Shown piece after piece: positions 1 through 9,181 of a DNA stretch of 55,239 nucleotides (positions within the stretch are counted from its first letter, which is position 1; every line of letters begins with the position of its first letter). Below the pieces are notes generated by a model. That model was given only the letters and a program-made list of their open reading frames with translations, did not search any database and was not told the DNA's origin. Source of the DNA: Cytophagales bacterium (GTDB lineage: Bacteria; Bacteroidota; Bacteroidia; Cytophagales; Cyclobacteriaceae). Both the position numbers and the translations under genes were made by a program. Location of the stretch: the NCBI GenBank assembly GCA_022360055.1, contig JAKSDO010000255.1, positions 1 to 55,239 on the forward strand. Reading direction: 5' to 3'.

Positions 1-3000
1 CTCCTTCTTCAGTGCTTTGAGGCTCTTGTATCGCTTTAAGAGCAGCTTCATAATTTGCCTGCGATTCTTTAGACAGGTTTTCAGAAATAAAGGCCTGAAG
101 CTTGGCATTATCACAAACAAAACCGCTGCATCCTGCCTTGTACTCCCGAATCAAATCGGTATGTAATGTTGTCAGTTCCCTGATCTGATCTTCGGATGCT
201 TTCCAATAGCCCTTTCGGATCGTCTCAAGCATAACGGCTGACATCTCTTGTAATGCATAAGGATTTTCCCTCTTAAAGAAATCCTGCACATTCAGATTTA
301 GCTCATCCCTCACGTATACATTATGTAGGTTGTTCCAAAGTGCATCGTCAATTTCAGCAGGCTTCATCACGTTCCATCCATACGTGTTTCGAAAAGTTTC
401 CGCAAAGGTTTCTGCCGAGGTTGCTCCTCCTTTCATGTACTCACTGATGTACTTGGGATTGAGCAAAGTCGTTCGCGTCTCAACCCAAAGTGCCTCTTTC
501 AAGCCCTGGATTTTTGCATTGGAAGGATTTCTAAAGTCATTGAAATAAGCGTCGGGATCACTGCCAGTTACGGATCTTACCGCCATACTCAAGCCTCCCA
601 TAAACTCATAGACGTGATCGAGGCTTAAACCACCCCACGTATTGCTCTCGCGCGGCTGAACCACCACTTCGGTGTTTTGAAGTGCCGCCTCAAATACCCC
701 TGCCTGAAAAGCGCCCCAATTTGCTCCTTCATCATAGAGCGCTCCCATGTTATTAATGTAGGTTTCGGCTACTTCTTCTTCTTTTTCCCAACCATCTCCT
801 TTTTCCACCATCTCCATGATCCTGGTACCATAGTTGCCATTCACACCTCCAAAAACACGTTGTGAAGACCACTCTCTGGCTTGCTTTGGTGAAAGGCCGC
901 TATTTTTCATAAAAATCTCGGCCGCTAAAACACCTGCCTTTACAAAATTCTCCCCTGCATCTTCTGCCTCAGATGCCATTTTCACCGCTTTGTTAATCAG
1001 GTGCATCCTGGATGCCGCCAAATCGCGGAACTGACCAGCCGTTTGTGCTACCACATCAATTCTTGGTCTTCCTAATTCACTGATTGGAATGAGCTTAATA
1101 TCCGTAACTCTATTGAATGGATCCCTTACAGGCTCTACACCTAAAAGGTAGAATATCTGCGCGACCATCGCCCCTTCAGTATCGATAAAATCTCCAGGCC
1201 AAAGCGTGAAACTCACTTTCTTAGGGTACGCTTCGTGCTTTTCATAATGCGTTTCCAGCAGGGTCTTGGCTAATGCCTTTCCAACATTCCACGCTTCAGG
1301 AGAAGGTGTTTTTTCCGCATCAATGGAGTACAGGTTTCTACCTGTTGGTACGGTAGAAGGATTTGTGATGGGATCACCTCCGGAAGATGGCATAATATAT
1401 CCACCGTTCAGTCCGGTCGCTACAGCTTGTAATTCCGAAGCTGTGCTGTTTTTAAGATCTCCCTTGTATTGATTGACCTGACGAACAGCTCGTTCAATAT
1501 TTATCACAGCGTTCGCAAATTCCTCTTCTTCGGTTTCCTTTGTAAAAATGGCTAGTTCAACCAGGTCGACAGCCACATTTAGCTGCTCGTTAAAACCTTC
1601 TTTTGACCAATAATCTGCCAGGGCTTCAGGCTTTTTGTCTTCCACAAGTGTCCAATTTTCCACGTATTTTTTTAGATTGGCTAAATGCGCGTAGAATTGC
1701 TCGCCGGGAACAGATGCAATTTTTTCCGGGTTGGAAGCCAACTGAATTGAACTGATATATTCCGCCTCGGTGAGTTTCGCAATGGTTTCTTTTTCGGCAC
1801 GTTCTTTTTCCAAAGCCACCTGTTCTGCCAGGCTTTCATCTTCCAACAGCTCAAACGTCATCTGTCTGAGTGGCTCTTTTTGCATCATTTTGAGTAGCGC
1901 ATATACATCCGATTGTTGTCCGACTTCCAGGGCCTTTGCCATGGCAGGTATGGCTTTTGCAACTGTTTTGGCTCTTTCCAATGTCTGAGGGTCAAGGATA
2001 CCGGAGCTCTGTTTAAACTGCTTTTCAGATTTTAAGTTATTGATAAACTCGATTCTTTCCGGAAAAGGTGAAATCGCAATTACCAACCGCTTGAGTTCGT
2101 TGATCTCCTCTTCCGTTGGACCTCCTTTGTTTATTTTATTTCCGTGATTATCTTTTTTAGATTTCGAGTCTCCCATGCTGATAAATCCTCTAACAATATC
2201 AGCATCAGACATCCCCTGGTTTTTTGCTATCCAATCCCGGGCAGTTTTCAGATCTTTTTCGTCTGCAAGTGAATTTAGAACTGATTCCACAGACTGCCCC
2301 CTATCATTGATTGCCGTGATGGTATTTTTTGCTTTGGAACGGTAGTTTTTATCAAAGTATACCTGGTTATCGAGCTCTTTTTGGCTTACCTCGCCTTTCA
2401 GCTTATCCAATGCAGCAATGCCATAGGCAATCGGATCTATCGCCATCAATTGTGCCGTATTATTGATCTGTTCCCGATCATAAGCCTCACCCATGGTATA
2501 AAGGCCACCGGATACTTTAGAGTTTCTTACCTCCTCCACGTAATTGGATATAGTAAAAATTGTCTCATCATCATAGTTACCCATGCTGTCCAAACCCAGG
2601 TCCTTATGTATTTCCAAGGACAAAACCAGCTCACTGATGCTCTTTCTGTATTGCTCCCGTACAGCAGCTTTTGCCCCGACAAATGCCGTGAGCTTATCAC
2701 TGAGTTGCTTCAGGTCTCCGGTAACTTCTGATTCCATAAATGGAGGTGTTAAATAGCTTAATGTGGTCGCGTAGCTTCTCCGCTTGGCGATGATGCCTTC
2801 ACCAACATTGCTGATGGTGTAGATGTAAAAATGAGGCGTGGTGCCGATCAATGCATCCGTCCAATCATACCCGGAAAGCGCTACCTGCTTTCCGGGGGTA
2901 AATTCCAGGCTTCCGTGTGTACCCCAGTGAAAAATTGCATCTGCCTGAAACTCATTTTGCGTCCAGAGGTATGAAGCAATGTATGGATGTGGAGGGGCTG

Positions 3001-4573
3001 TTTTGGTTCCGTGCACGATTTTAAAGGTATTTTCTCCCACTCCGGACAAAGGTTGAGGTAGTAAGGTCACATTGCCAAATTGCAATCGAGCGACGGCGAT
3101 ATAGTCTTTCCCGTCTTTGCTGGTTGAAAGGTACTCTCCGGGCGCTTTACCAAATTTGGCTTCAACAGCGCTATAGCTTTCTTCCTTTAGATCTTTTGTG
3201 ACCCATTCTTCATAAATTGATGTTTCCACCAAAGCAGGATTACCATTTTTCAGGAAGTCATCAAATGCTCCCTTTGCGTAAGGCCCAAGCACCGATCCTT
3301 GTACTTTGATCATCTCCCATAGTCCGTCTGCGGAAGCGGGGAGGTTGTCTACCGTGTATCCTTCTTCTTTCAGTTTGACTAATGTATTGTAAATGGATGG
3401 CACAACTTCCATGTTGGCAGCCACCATTGCATTCAATCCCGGGCCTTTGAAATAATAGATCGCAATTTTCTTGTCTTTGTTCGGCTTACTTTTCAAAGCC
3501 AACCATTTTTCAATCATATCCCCAAATTTCTCCAGACGATCAGGAATAGCCTGAAAGGAGAGATAACCCATTTCGTCCTCATACTGGGCAATGATGGCAT
3601 ATGGATTAATTCCACCGTCGATCTCGGGAAGCACTACACTCATAGAAAGTAAAGGGCCGGCAAATCCCTGCGGGTCATCCACCCACTCTTCATAAGGTTG
3701 GAATACACTTACCGGTGAAAGCAAGGGGATGTCTTTTTCTTTGAGCCAGGCAATAGCTTCCCGATCCCGGCCTAAGGTCAATCTCCCGTGTGGCATAAGG
3801 ATGACCAAATCTGGATCGACCTCCTTTAAAAATTCCAGTCGTTTGGTTGCGGCTGTGATCGTATAAACATTGAGGTTGCGTCCCTCCAACATTTGGATTA
3901 ACTGATCAATGTGGTCCCTGTTTGCATTGAACGGGCCGGGAACGCTTGTGATCAAAGCAATCCTGGCTTGGTCGGGCTTGTGAAAACCTTGTTCCCGCAA
4001 GTAGTTGCCGTATGAATCAAAATCTTCGAAAATAGCCGTTTCATCCAGGTGAATGAAGACATCTCTCGGGATAGCTTTGGGCTCTTCCGGTGTGCCGGTA
4101 AACCAGGATTTACCATCGATTTCTTTTCTGACATAGGCCAGCAAATTGGCATAATTCCCGGTACCACCGTAGCTGAAACAGTCAGTGACGAAATCCAGGT
4201 CTTTGCCTTTTAAATTAGTGACATCCACATTAGGATTTGTTGCAGCTTCCACGAACAACTTTACACCTCCGTATCCTGCATTTTGAAGAGTTTGCATTTG
4301 ATCGGGAGACATTTGAAAACCCCGGCCGAAAATGAATACGGCAGAATAAGTACGGATATCCTCTAATTCGTCGATATCAACTACATCTATTTTCACCCAA
4401 TTGTTGGTGTTGGATTTATTAATACGCGAAAGCTGAAACTCCGGGTAATTGATAAAAGCGATTTTGGTGGAACTGATAGATTTATTATAAAACCGGTAGC
4501 CAATACCTGCTAATATCAGCAGCAAACTTATAAATCCTATTCGTTTGAGGAGGATTTTCCTGGAATTTTTCAT
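1..4573 (-). CDS. hmuS: CobN/HmuS-type chelatase, membrane anchored, 3' end outside window
   Basis: The reading frame is open from an ATG at 4573 to the left edge (about 1524 codons, no stop reached), so the C-terminus is missing. The first 25 residues form a membrane anchor (basic MKNSRKILLKRIGF, then a hydrophobic stretch). The rest reads as the CobN/magnesium chelatase H superfamily, with recognisable segments such as HWGTHGSLEFTPGKQ, LPQPLSGVGENTFK, and GGVNGNYGTRIMEMVEKGD near the C-terminus. CobN itself inserts cobalt into hydrogenobyrinate diamide. In Bacteroidota, anchored homologues next to HmuR and HmuY are HmuS, which acts on haem as a demetallating chelatase. The haem role here is inferred from the neighbours: hmuY ends 69 bp upstream on the same strand, and no cobalamin biosynthesis genes are in view. 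The alternative is a true cobaltochelatase or another metal-tetrapyrrole chelatase. Confidence 0.88.
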   Translation of the reverse strand, partial: MKNSRKILLKRIGFISLLLILAGIGYRFYNKSISSTKIAFINYPEFQLSRINKSNTNNWVKIDVVDIDELEDIRTYSAVFIFGRGFQMSPDQMQTLQNAGYGGVKLFVEAATNPNVDVTNLKGKDLDFVTDCFSYGGTGNYANLLAYVRKEIDGKSWFTGTPEEPKAIPRDVFIHLDETAIFEDFDSYGNYLREQGFHKPDQARIALITSVPGPFNANRDHIDQLIQMLEGRNLNVYTITAATKRLEFLKEVDPDLVILMPHGRLTLGRDREAIAWLKEKDIPLLSPVSVFQPYEEWVDDPQGFAGPLLSMSVVLPEIDGGINPYAIIAQYEDEMGYLSFQAIPDRLEKFGDMIEKWLALKSKPNKDKKIAIYYFKGPGLNAMVAANMEVVPSIYNTLVKLKEEGYTVDNLPASADGLWEMIKVQGSVLGPYAKGAFDDFLKNGNPALVETSIYEEWVTKDLKEESYSAVEAKFGKAPGEYLSTSKDGKDYIAVARLQFGNVTLLPQPLSGVGENTFKIVHGTKTAPPHPYIASYLWTQNEFQADAIFHWGTHGSLEFTPGKQVALSGYDWTDALIGTTPHFYIYTISNVGEGIIAKRRSYATTLSYLTPPFMESEVTGDLKQLSDKLTAFVGAKAAVREQYRKSISELVLSLEIHKDLGLDSMGNYDDETIFTISNYVEEVRNSKVSGGLYTMGEAYDREQINNTAQLMAIDPIAYGIAALDKLKGEVSQKELDNQVYFDKNYRSKAKNTITAINDRGQSVESVLNSLADEKDLKTARDWIAKNQGMSDADIVRGFISMGDSKSKKDNHGNKINKGGPTEEEINELKRLVIAISPFPERIEFINNLKSEKQFKQSSGILDPQTLERAKTVAKAIPAMAKALEVGQQSDVYALLKMMQKEPLRQMTFELLEDESLAEQVALEKERAEKETIAKLTEAEYISSIQLASNPEKIASVPGEQFYAHLANLKKYVENWTLVEDKKPEALADYWSKEGFNEQLNVAVDLVELAIFTKETEEEEFANAVINIERAVRQVNQYKGDLKNSTASELQAVATGLNGGYIMPSSGGDPITNPSTVPTGRNLYSIDAEKTPSPEAWNVGKALAKTLLETHYEKHEAYPKKVSFTLWPGDFIDTEGAMVAQIFYLLGVEPVRDPFNRVTDIKLIPISELGRPRIDVVAQTAGQFRDLAASRMHLINKAVKMASEAEDAGENFVKAGVLAAEIFMKNSGLSPKQAREWSSQRVFGGVNGNYGTRIMEMVEKGDGWEKEEEVAETYINNMGALYDEGANWGAFQAGVFEAALQNTEVVVQPRESNTWGGLSLDHVYEFMGGLSMAVRSVTGSDPDAYFNDFRNPSNAKIQGLKEALWVETRTTLLNPKYISEYMKGGATSAETFAETFRNTYGWNVMKPAEIDDALWNNLHNVYVRDELNLNVQDFFKRENPYALQEMSAVMLETIRKGYWKASEDQIRELTTLHTDLIREYKAGCSGFVCDNAKLQAFISENLSKESQANYEAALKAIQEPQSTEEG

Positions 4574-4642
4574 TTCAAAAATGAATAGACCAATCCCGAT
4601 TTATGGCAAAACCAGGATTGGTGTTAATGAAATCGATTTAGT

Positions 4643-5716
4643 TTATTCGGTTAAAAGCTCGTATTCGAAGGTAGGAAAACCATTCTCGGCATTATCTCCA
4701 CCCCTGTAAGCTAAAAATCTTACCTTATAGTAATTCTTATCCTGATCTTGGACGATATAAGTAATGAAATCATAAATTTTGTAGATTCCATTGCTGTGTG
4801 GTTGAAGAATTTGTAACCACGATCTTCCAATGGCATCTGCGGCTTCTGCCCCCCCAATAGTATTGAAATCCGAAATCAGCAGGTTATCAAAATTACTACT
4901 TTCAATTGTTTGCTTGTTCTTTTCGGATTCAGGATCATCGTTTTGCTCCAGATCAATAAAAGGATCGTCTTTGGCTACCAGTACGCCGGAATGGTTGTTC
5001 GTAACAACAGACGCTGCCAATCGGTAAATATCGCAGTTGATTCCCGGTACTGCAGCATTCCCCATAGTAAAACAAGGAGCACCAGTGCGTACGGAAGCAG
5101 CTGTCAATACAAAATCCCAACTTAAAGGCTCAATAGTTACCACTTCATCATTTATCAAAGAGAAGTAAGTGAAATTTCCGTCTTCCGGATCAATATCGGT
5201 TGAAACTGCATCACTTCCGTCTAATTCAGCATATTGGATGGAAATACCGGATGAACTTGAAGCCGTTATCATGAACTTTTTCTTCCCCAGCACATTCCCA
5301 TTCTCATCAATACCTAAGTCGATAATGTATGGTTGATTGAGCGTCCATCCGGCAAGCGCAGTAGTCGTAAGTTTTCCATCCTCGGTATCATAATAATAAA
5401 CCAGCCCTTCATCGGTAGTCACGGCGGCGAAGTCTGTTTCTGCCGGAAATGAAACTGCCACCTTTTTCGCACCATTTATGCGAATGGCATCCCCGGCATT
5501 TTCAAAAGCCAATTCCCATGTATTTACTGCTACTGTAGTCATTTCTCCCTCGCTCAAATCCACATATACCTGACTGGAAAGGTCCGATCCCATTTCTGCT
5601 GTAAGCGTAGCTCCGAGCTCGATGCCACTTTCAGGCTCGGTTTCTTCTTCACTACAGCTAAAAATAAGACCAACAAAAAGAAAAATTATTGCGATTTGAT
5701 ATTTCATTTTTTTCAT
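4643..5716 (-). CDS. hmuY: HmuY family haem-binding lipoprotein
   Basis: This 357-residue lipoprotein has a signal ending in LIFSC with the lipidated Cys at residue 21, followed by an acidic SEEE tether. HmuY proteins are surface haemophores that take haem from host proteins and pass it to the TonB receptor HmuR. The typical Trp-x-hydrophobic-aromatic core appears twice (NTWELAF near residue 67, LSWDFVL near 200), and the C-terminal portion has the usual YKVRFLAYRG and FEYELLTE strands. The protein is much longer than the single-domain Porphyromonas HmuY (about 215 aa), so it may carry two HmuY-like units. It starts 12 bp after the receptor gene and is followed by the chelatase, which supports one operon. 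The haem ligands cannot be assigned from sequence alone; another tetrapyrrole or metal complex is possible. Confidence 0.82.
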   Translation of the reverse strand: MKKMKYQIAIIFLFVGLIFSCSEEETEPESGIELGATLTAEMGSDLSSQVYVDLSEGEMTTVAVNTWELAFENAGDAIRINGAKKVAVSFPAETDFAAVTTDEGLVYYYDTEDGKLTTTALAGWTLNQPYIIDLGIDENGNVLGKKKFMITASSSSGISIQYAELDGSDAVSTDIDPEDGNFTYFSLINDEVVTIEPLSWDFVLTAASVRTGAPCFTMGNAAVPGINCDIYRLAASVVTNNHSGVLVAKDDPFIDLEQNDDPESEKNKQTIESSNFDNLLISDFNTIGGAEAADAIGRSWLQILQPHSNGIYKIYDFITYIVQDQDKNYYKVRFLAYRGGDNAENGFPTFEYELLTE

Positions 5717-5728
5717 TGTTTATAATGG

Positions 5729-8059
5729 TTATTGAATCGTGTAATTAATTTTAATAAAGAATGTGCGCCCCCAACTTATCGGATAAAAATCTTCTCGCCC
5801 TGTTTGAAGCACCAGCCCTTTGCCTCCTTCTCCGACAAGAGAGATATCAGTCACATCAAAAATGTTCTTTGCTCCAATTGATGTGAATAAGCCCCCGTTT
5901 AAAAAGGATTTTGAAAGGCTGATATCCAGAGTATGATAATCATCAAGGGTCAATACGCCTATGCTGCCATCTTCTTCTCTTGCGAATTCAGTGATTTGCC
6001 CATTATACTTGTAGAATAAGTTGATTCTCGTATCGATCTTCTTTAAAAAATATCCTGCATTTAAATTCGCTTCGTAGCTATAGTAAAATTTGTCATCGGC
6101 TTCACTTCCCGAACGTGCCAGCATTCCAAAACCCGGACTTAAACGAACGCCATTCTGCCAGGCAAATTCAGCAGTAAGGTTAAGTCCATATGATTTGAAA
6201 TTGGGAATATTCTCATACGCACGTGCAACGGGCACGTTTTTTGGGACTTCATCGGGTAAAGTTTCCCGGTCAATGATCTGAATAAGATCAATTTTGTTGT
6301 CGATCTTTGAAAAGAACACTGATGGAGTAATGGCAGTGGATACTTCCCCATAATTGGTTCTCCAGCTAGCAGATGCATTAAGATTATTCCCAACCTCTGG
6401 TAGCAAATCTGTATTTCCAACGATGTAATGGTTAGCATCTATAAATTCATAATACAGCTCACGCACTGAAGGTGTGCGATAACCTTTCCCATAAGAAATT
6501 CTGAAATCAAACTTTGTCCCATTGGTATACATAAAATTTAAGGAGGGCAATATGGGGAGACCGGCATTTAGAAAATTGATATCCCTGGCGTCGTAACTGT
6601 TACTATAAATATAGCGCAGCGCAGGCTGAACTTTTACCTTAATTCCAAAGGGAATCTCTAAAGCGGTGAAAAGACCATATTCATTGACACTACCATCAGC
6701 ATCCTCGCTGATTCTCCCACCACTCGCATAATTGATAGATGCTTCATATCCGGCGGTAAAATAGACCCCCACTTTTTTGTTAGCATTTCCATTGACATAA
6801 GTGCCTCTGAAGGTCCAGGAGGTATATCGTGTTGTGTCATGTTCTTCAGGATCAGTACTTAACCATTTTACATCATCAATTACATCCTGTAAGTAACCCC
6901 TGCTGGATTGTTCAAAGATAGATACGCCATTTACAAGGTTTATGTATTGATTGCCGGAAATCTTACCATCTGCAATAAGGGAGCCGTTTAAACGAATGGT
7001 GTTATTGTAATCATCTTTAGCAATTTCAGAGAGTTTACCTGTTTGGCTATTAAACGCGCTTGATGCATTGCCCCGGTTGGTCGAACTTTGCCACATTTGA
7101 TTGTAGGCACCTGTGATATTTATTGATTTTAAGCTCGTTTTAATCTTGGCATCGGCAATGTATTGTGTCCTGGGAACCCAATTTTCACTTCGCTCATCTG
7201 TAGAAGAATAGCCATTAAACCGATTCCTTGTAATACCTGCGTTAACAGACAGGTTTTTCCAGCCCTTTGCCAGTACAAGGTCTGCATTATACTGCCCTAC
7301 TGATTCGTAGTAGGCATTTATGCTTGCAAACGTTTCATCTACACCGTAGGTCTTAGTGATCACATTAATGGTTCCTGCCAGGGCATTTGTACCGTACTGA
7401 ACGGATAACGGGCCTTCGACAATTTCCACGCGCTCCACATTGTTCATGTTGATCTGACTTATGTCGAATTCACCTCCGGCACCATTTATCATGGGCACTC
7501 CGTCCATGAGCATTTTTACGTTTGATCCTGAAATGCCTTGCATAACCACCCTGGTCCCCAGCACATCATCCTGGATAGTTTTCAAATTCAGTTGGGTTTG
7601 AAGTACATCTCCCAAATTCACTGAGCCTCGTGCTTCAATGAATGAAGCATCAAGTTTCCGCACTTTATAAAGCGATTGAGAACTTGTGGTTGGTACAAAT
7701 GCCCCTGTGACGACAACTTCTTCTAATCCCAAAACATCCTCTTCCAGCTCAATTGATATAGATTGTCCCGGAGCAACTATAGTTTCTTTAGATATATAAC
7801 CGATATAGGATAAACGAATATTTGTCGGTTCTGTAATAGTCAAAATGACCTTGCCGTTTACATCACTGATCCAACCGGTGATTCCTGAATTTTCAACTGG
7901 TTGAATGGCAGCGCCAATCAGCGGCATTTTATCACGAGCGGATAGAATGGTTACAATAGTGTTGTCCTGTGCCATTGATTGTACACTTAATCCGAGCAGA
8001 AATAAACTTAGATTGAGATTCCGGAAACAACTCTTTTGTAACAATCCTCTATATTTCAT
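5729..8059 (-). CDS. hmuR: TonB-dependent outer membrane receptor, HmuR-like
   Basis: The 776-residue receptor has a signal peptide ending near SMAQD (residue 31), a carboxypeptidase-regulatory-like domain (about 35-110), a plug domain opening with EEVVVTGAF (113-121), and a C-terminal barrel ending in an aromatic-rich strand (FFIKINYTIQ). Around residues 527-555 lies YRTP, then a His at 544, then NTDLLPE. This arrangement resembles the FRAP...His...NPNL signature of haem receptors, although related motifs occur in other TonB receptors. It would import a large complex, probably haem delivered by HmuY, using TonB energy. The gene lies 80 bp after a COG0523 remnant and 12 bp before hmuY. Its distance from the upstream palindromes suggests read-through from the merC promoter, unless a weaker promoter exists at 8060-8139, where nothing clear was seen. 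Confidence 0.85.
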   Translation of the reverse strand: MKYRGLLQKSCFRNLNLSLFLLGLSVQSMAQDNTIVTILSARDKMPLIGAAIQPVENSGITGWISDVNGKVILTITEPTNIRLSYIGYISKETIVAPGQSISIELEEDVLGLEEVVVTGAFVPTTSSQSLYKVRKLDASFIEARGSVNLGDVLQTQLNLKTIQDDVLGTRVVMQGISGSNVKMLMDGVPMINGAGGEFDISQINMNNVERVEIVEGPLSVQYGTNALAGTINVITKTYGVDETFASINAYYESVGQYNADLVLAKGWKNLSVNAGITRNRFNGYSSTDERSENWVPRTQYIADAKIKTSLKSINITGAYNQMWQSSTNRGNASSAFNSQTGKLSEIAKDDYNNTIRLNGSLIADGKISGNQYINLVNGVSIFEQSSRGYLQDVIDDVKWLSTDPEEHDTTRYTSWTFRGTYVNGNANKKVGVYFTAGYEASINYASGGRISEDADGSVNEYGLFTALEIPFGIKVKVQPALRYIYSNSYDARDINFLNAGLPILPSLNFMYTNGTKFDFRISYGKGYRTPSVRELYYEFIDANHYIVGNTDLLPEVGNNLNASASWRTNYGEVSTAITPSVFFSKIDNKIDLIQIIDRETLPDEVPKNVPVARAYENIPNFKSYGLNLTAEFAWQNGVRLSPGFGMLARSGSEADDKFYYSYEANLNAGYFLKKIDTRINLFYKYNGQITEFAREEDGSIGVLTLDDYHTLDISLSKSFLNGGLFTSIGAKNIFDVTDISLVGEGGKGLVLQTGREDFYPISWGRTFFIKINYTIQ

Positions 8060-8139
8060 ATTTCACTGTGCATTCGGTTAAAATCGTTAGATCCTCTCGG
8101 AGCATGCAACAAATACATCTGTTACTCATCTTTACAAGC

Positions 8140-8331
8140 TTATCGCCTGTCTGATGGTGAAGTACTCTTCGCAACTATTTTTTCATCCATGTTTACCTCG
8201 CTCATATGTTTCACAAGCAGTGCTACCTTCAAGCCATGCCGATCGATGAGCACATGATTTAATAAAGTAGGTTTACCCGGTTCGAGAAAACCACTTAAAA
8301 CCGTTACAGGTAGTTTTCTTCTTTTAATCAT
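8140..8331 (-). pseudogene. truncated COG0523/CobW-family GTPase remnant
   Basis: This 63-codon frame matches only the start of COG0523 metallochaperone GTPases, which are usually above 300 residues. The family P-loop normally reads GFLGAGKTTLLN; here it reads GFLEPGKPTLLN, so the glycine, alanine and a threonine needed for nucleotide binding are replaced. The next conserved block (VNDMSEVN in relatives) reads VKHMSEVN. The frame then ends in a short unrelated tail. Both truncation and loss of the Walker A motif point to a dead gene. It overlaps the end of the MerC gene by 8 bp, so it was once translationally coupled to it. Intact relatives in this context serve zinc homeostasis under Zur control. 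A residual function as a short peptide cannot be excluded but has no support. Confidence 0.75.
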
Positions 8332-8749
8332 TTTTCTCTACGGATTTGGCATAATGCATACAGCCCGAATGATTCAAGCGTGATTTTCGAATATGATTCC
8401 AGTTGATAAAGTGTGCAATTGCTACCGCTGTAGCCCCCAGAGACGTTAAAGTAATTTCCATCAACTGAAACCGTACTAAATGACCCGTGACAATAAAGAT
8501 GAAACCAATTGATACAGTCACTGAGGCCTGTGGATTGTGATGCTTGCAGTAGCCTCTAACCAGAGCATATGATGCTATAAAAAAACTTAAAATGATAATG
8601 GCGTTTTCTATGGCATGGTTGTGCAGATATTGCCCAAGCAATGGCGATATACTTATCAGAAAAGGAAGAGCTGCACAGTGTATTGCACACAGCAAAGAAG
8701 TGCTAAAACCTAAAAAATCAATATGCAGGCTCATGAAATTGTATTTCAT
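8324..8749 (-). CDS. MerC-domain membrane protein, probable metal transporter
   Basis: Four hydrophobic segments are spaced across about 141 residues, and the first contains a CAIHC cysteine pair like the metal-binding pair of MerC. MerC proteins move Hg(II) across the inner membrane; chromosomal Bacteroidota homologues next to COG0523 GTPases are generally thought to handle zinc or another thiophilic metal. A start at 8812 is possible in the same frame but would lie inside the palindromic operator, so the ATG at 8749 (MKYNFMSL) or 8734 is preferred. The gene is first in a same-strand series leading to the CobW remnant, TonB receptor, HmuY and chelatase genes. Substrate is not determined by the sequence. 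Confidence 0.72.
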   Translation of the reverse strand: MKYNFMSLHIDFLGFSTSLLCAIHCAALPFLISISPLLGQYLHNHAIENAIIILSFFIASYALVRGYCKHHNPQASVTVSIGFIFIVTGHLVRFQLMEITLTSLGATAVAIAHFINWNHIRKSRLNHSGCMHYAKSVEKND

Positions 8750-8759
8750 AATTCGTTTT

Positions 8760-8813
8760 AATGCAACGATGTTGCAAACATACAAATTATTTTTATTGCA
8801 ACATCGTTGCATT
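8760..8813. promoter_or_regulatory. double palindromic operator, Zur/Fur-like
   Basis: Two 15-bp palindromes of the form TGCAAC-N3-GTTGCA lie at 8762-8776 and 8797-8811, with centres 35 bp apart. The 18-bp sequences that contain them are exact reverse complements of each other, separated by 18 bp of AT-rich DNA. They sit 11-64 bp upstream of the preferred MerC start. Dyad operators next to a metal transporter and a COG0523 gene fit a Fur-superfamily repressor, with Zur the best guess. The palindromes are read directly; the regulator is inferred. Confidence 0.65.
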
Positions 8814-9181
8814 TATTAATTATGAATGAAAAATTTGTCTATAAAAAAGAATGTGTGCTAAAGACTCAGTCATTGTTTTTATTCCTACGACGAACAGATT
8901 CTGACCAGGGATCTGTAGGCTCTGATCAGGTTTCTTTGTTCTTCTAAGCAATCTTCCATGCGCTTATTAAATCTATCCATGGTTCTTTAATCGATCTTGT
9001 TTGCCTTTAACTGTATATTGATTTTTAGTGATCTGATTTATATTATCGCCTATCCTGTTGAGCCCCAATACTATCCGGTTGCATTACCAATTCTTTTTTA
9101 TTCGTAATGAATGTCGATTTTCTTTTATCCAGTATTAATAATCTCAGATAACCTGAAAGGAATCTCATTTCTGAAGTCCAC
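8814..9181. other. intergenic stretch, no gene recognised
   Basis: This AT-rich gap lies between the divergent MerC and ATPase genes. A 31-codon minus-strand frame at 8885-8980 (beginning MDRFNKRMEDCLEEQRN) is the only coding-like stretch and resembles no family known to me. No tRNA, terminator or mobile-element end was recognised. Confidence 0.5.

Noticed and set aside
1-4573. Classical aerobic cobalamin CobN
   Set aside because: The membrane anchor and the HmuR/HmuY neighbours favour HmuS; no other cobalamin gene is present in the window, although this is not proof.
8885-8980. 31-codon minus-strand frame beginning MDRFNKRMEDC
   Set aside because: Too short, no homologue recognised, no ribosome binding site seen; mentioned only in the intergenic note.
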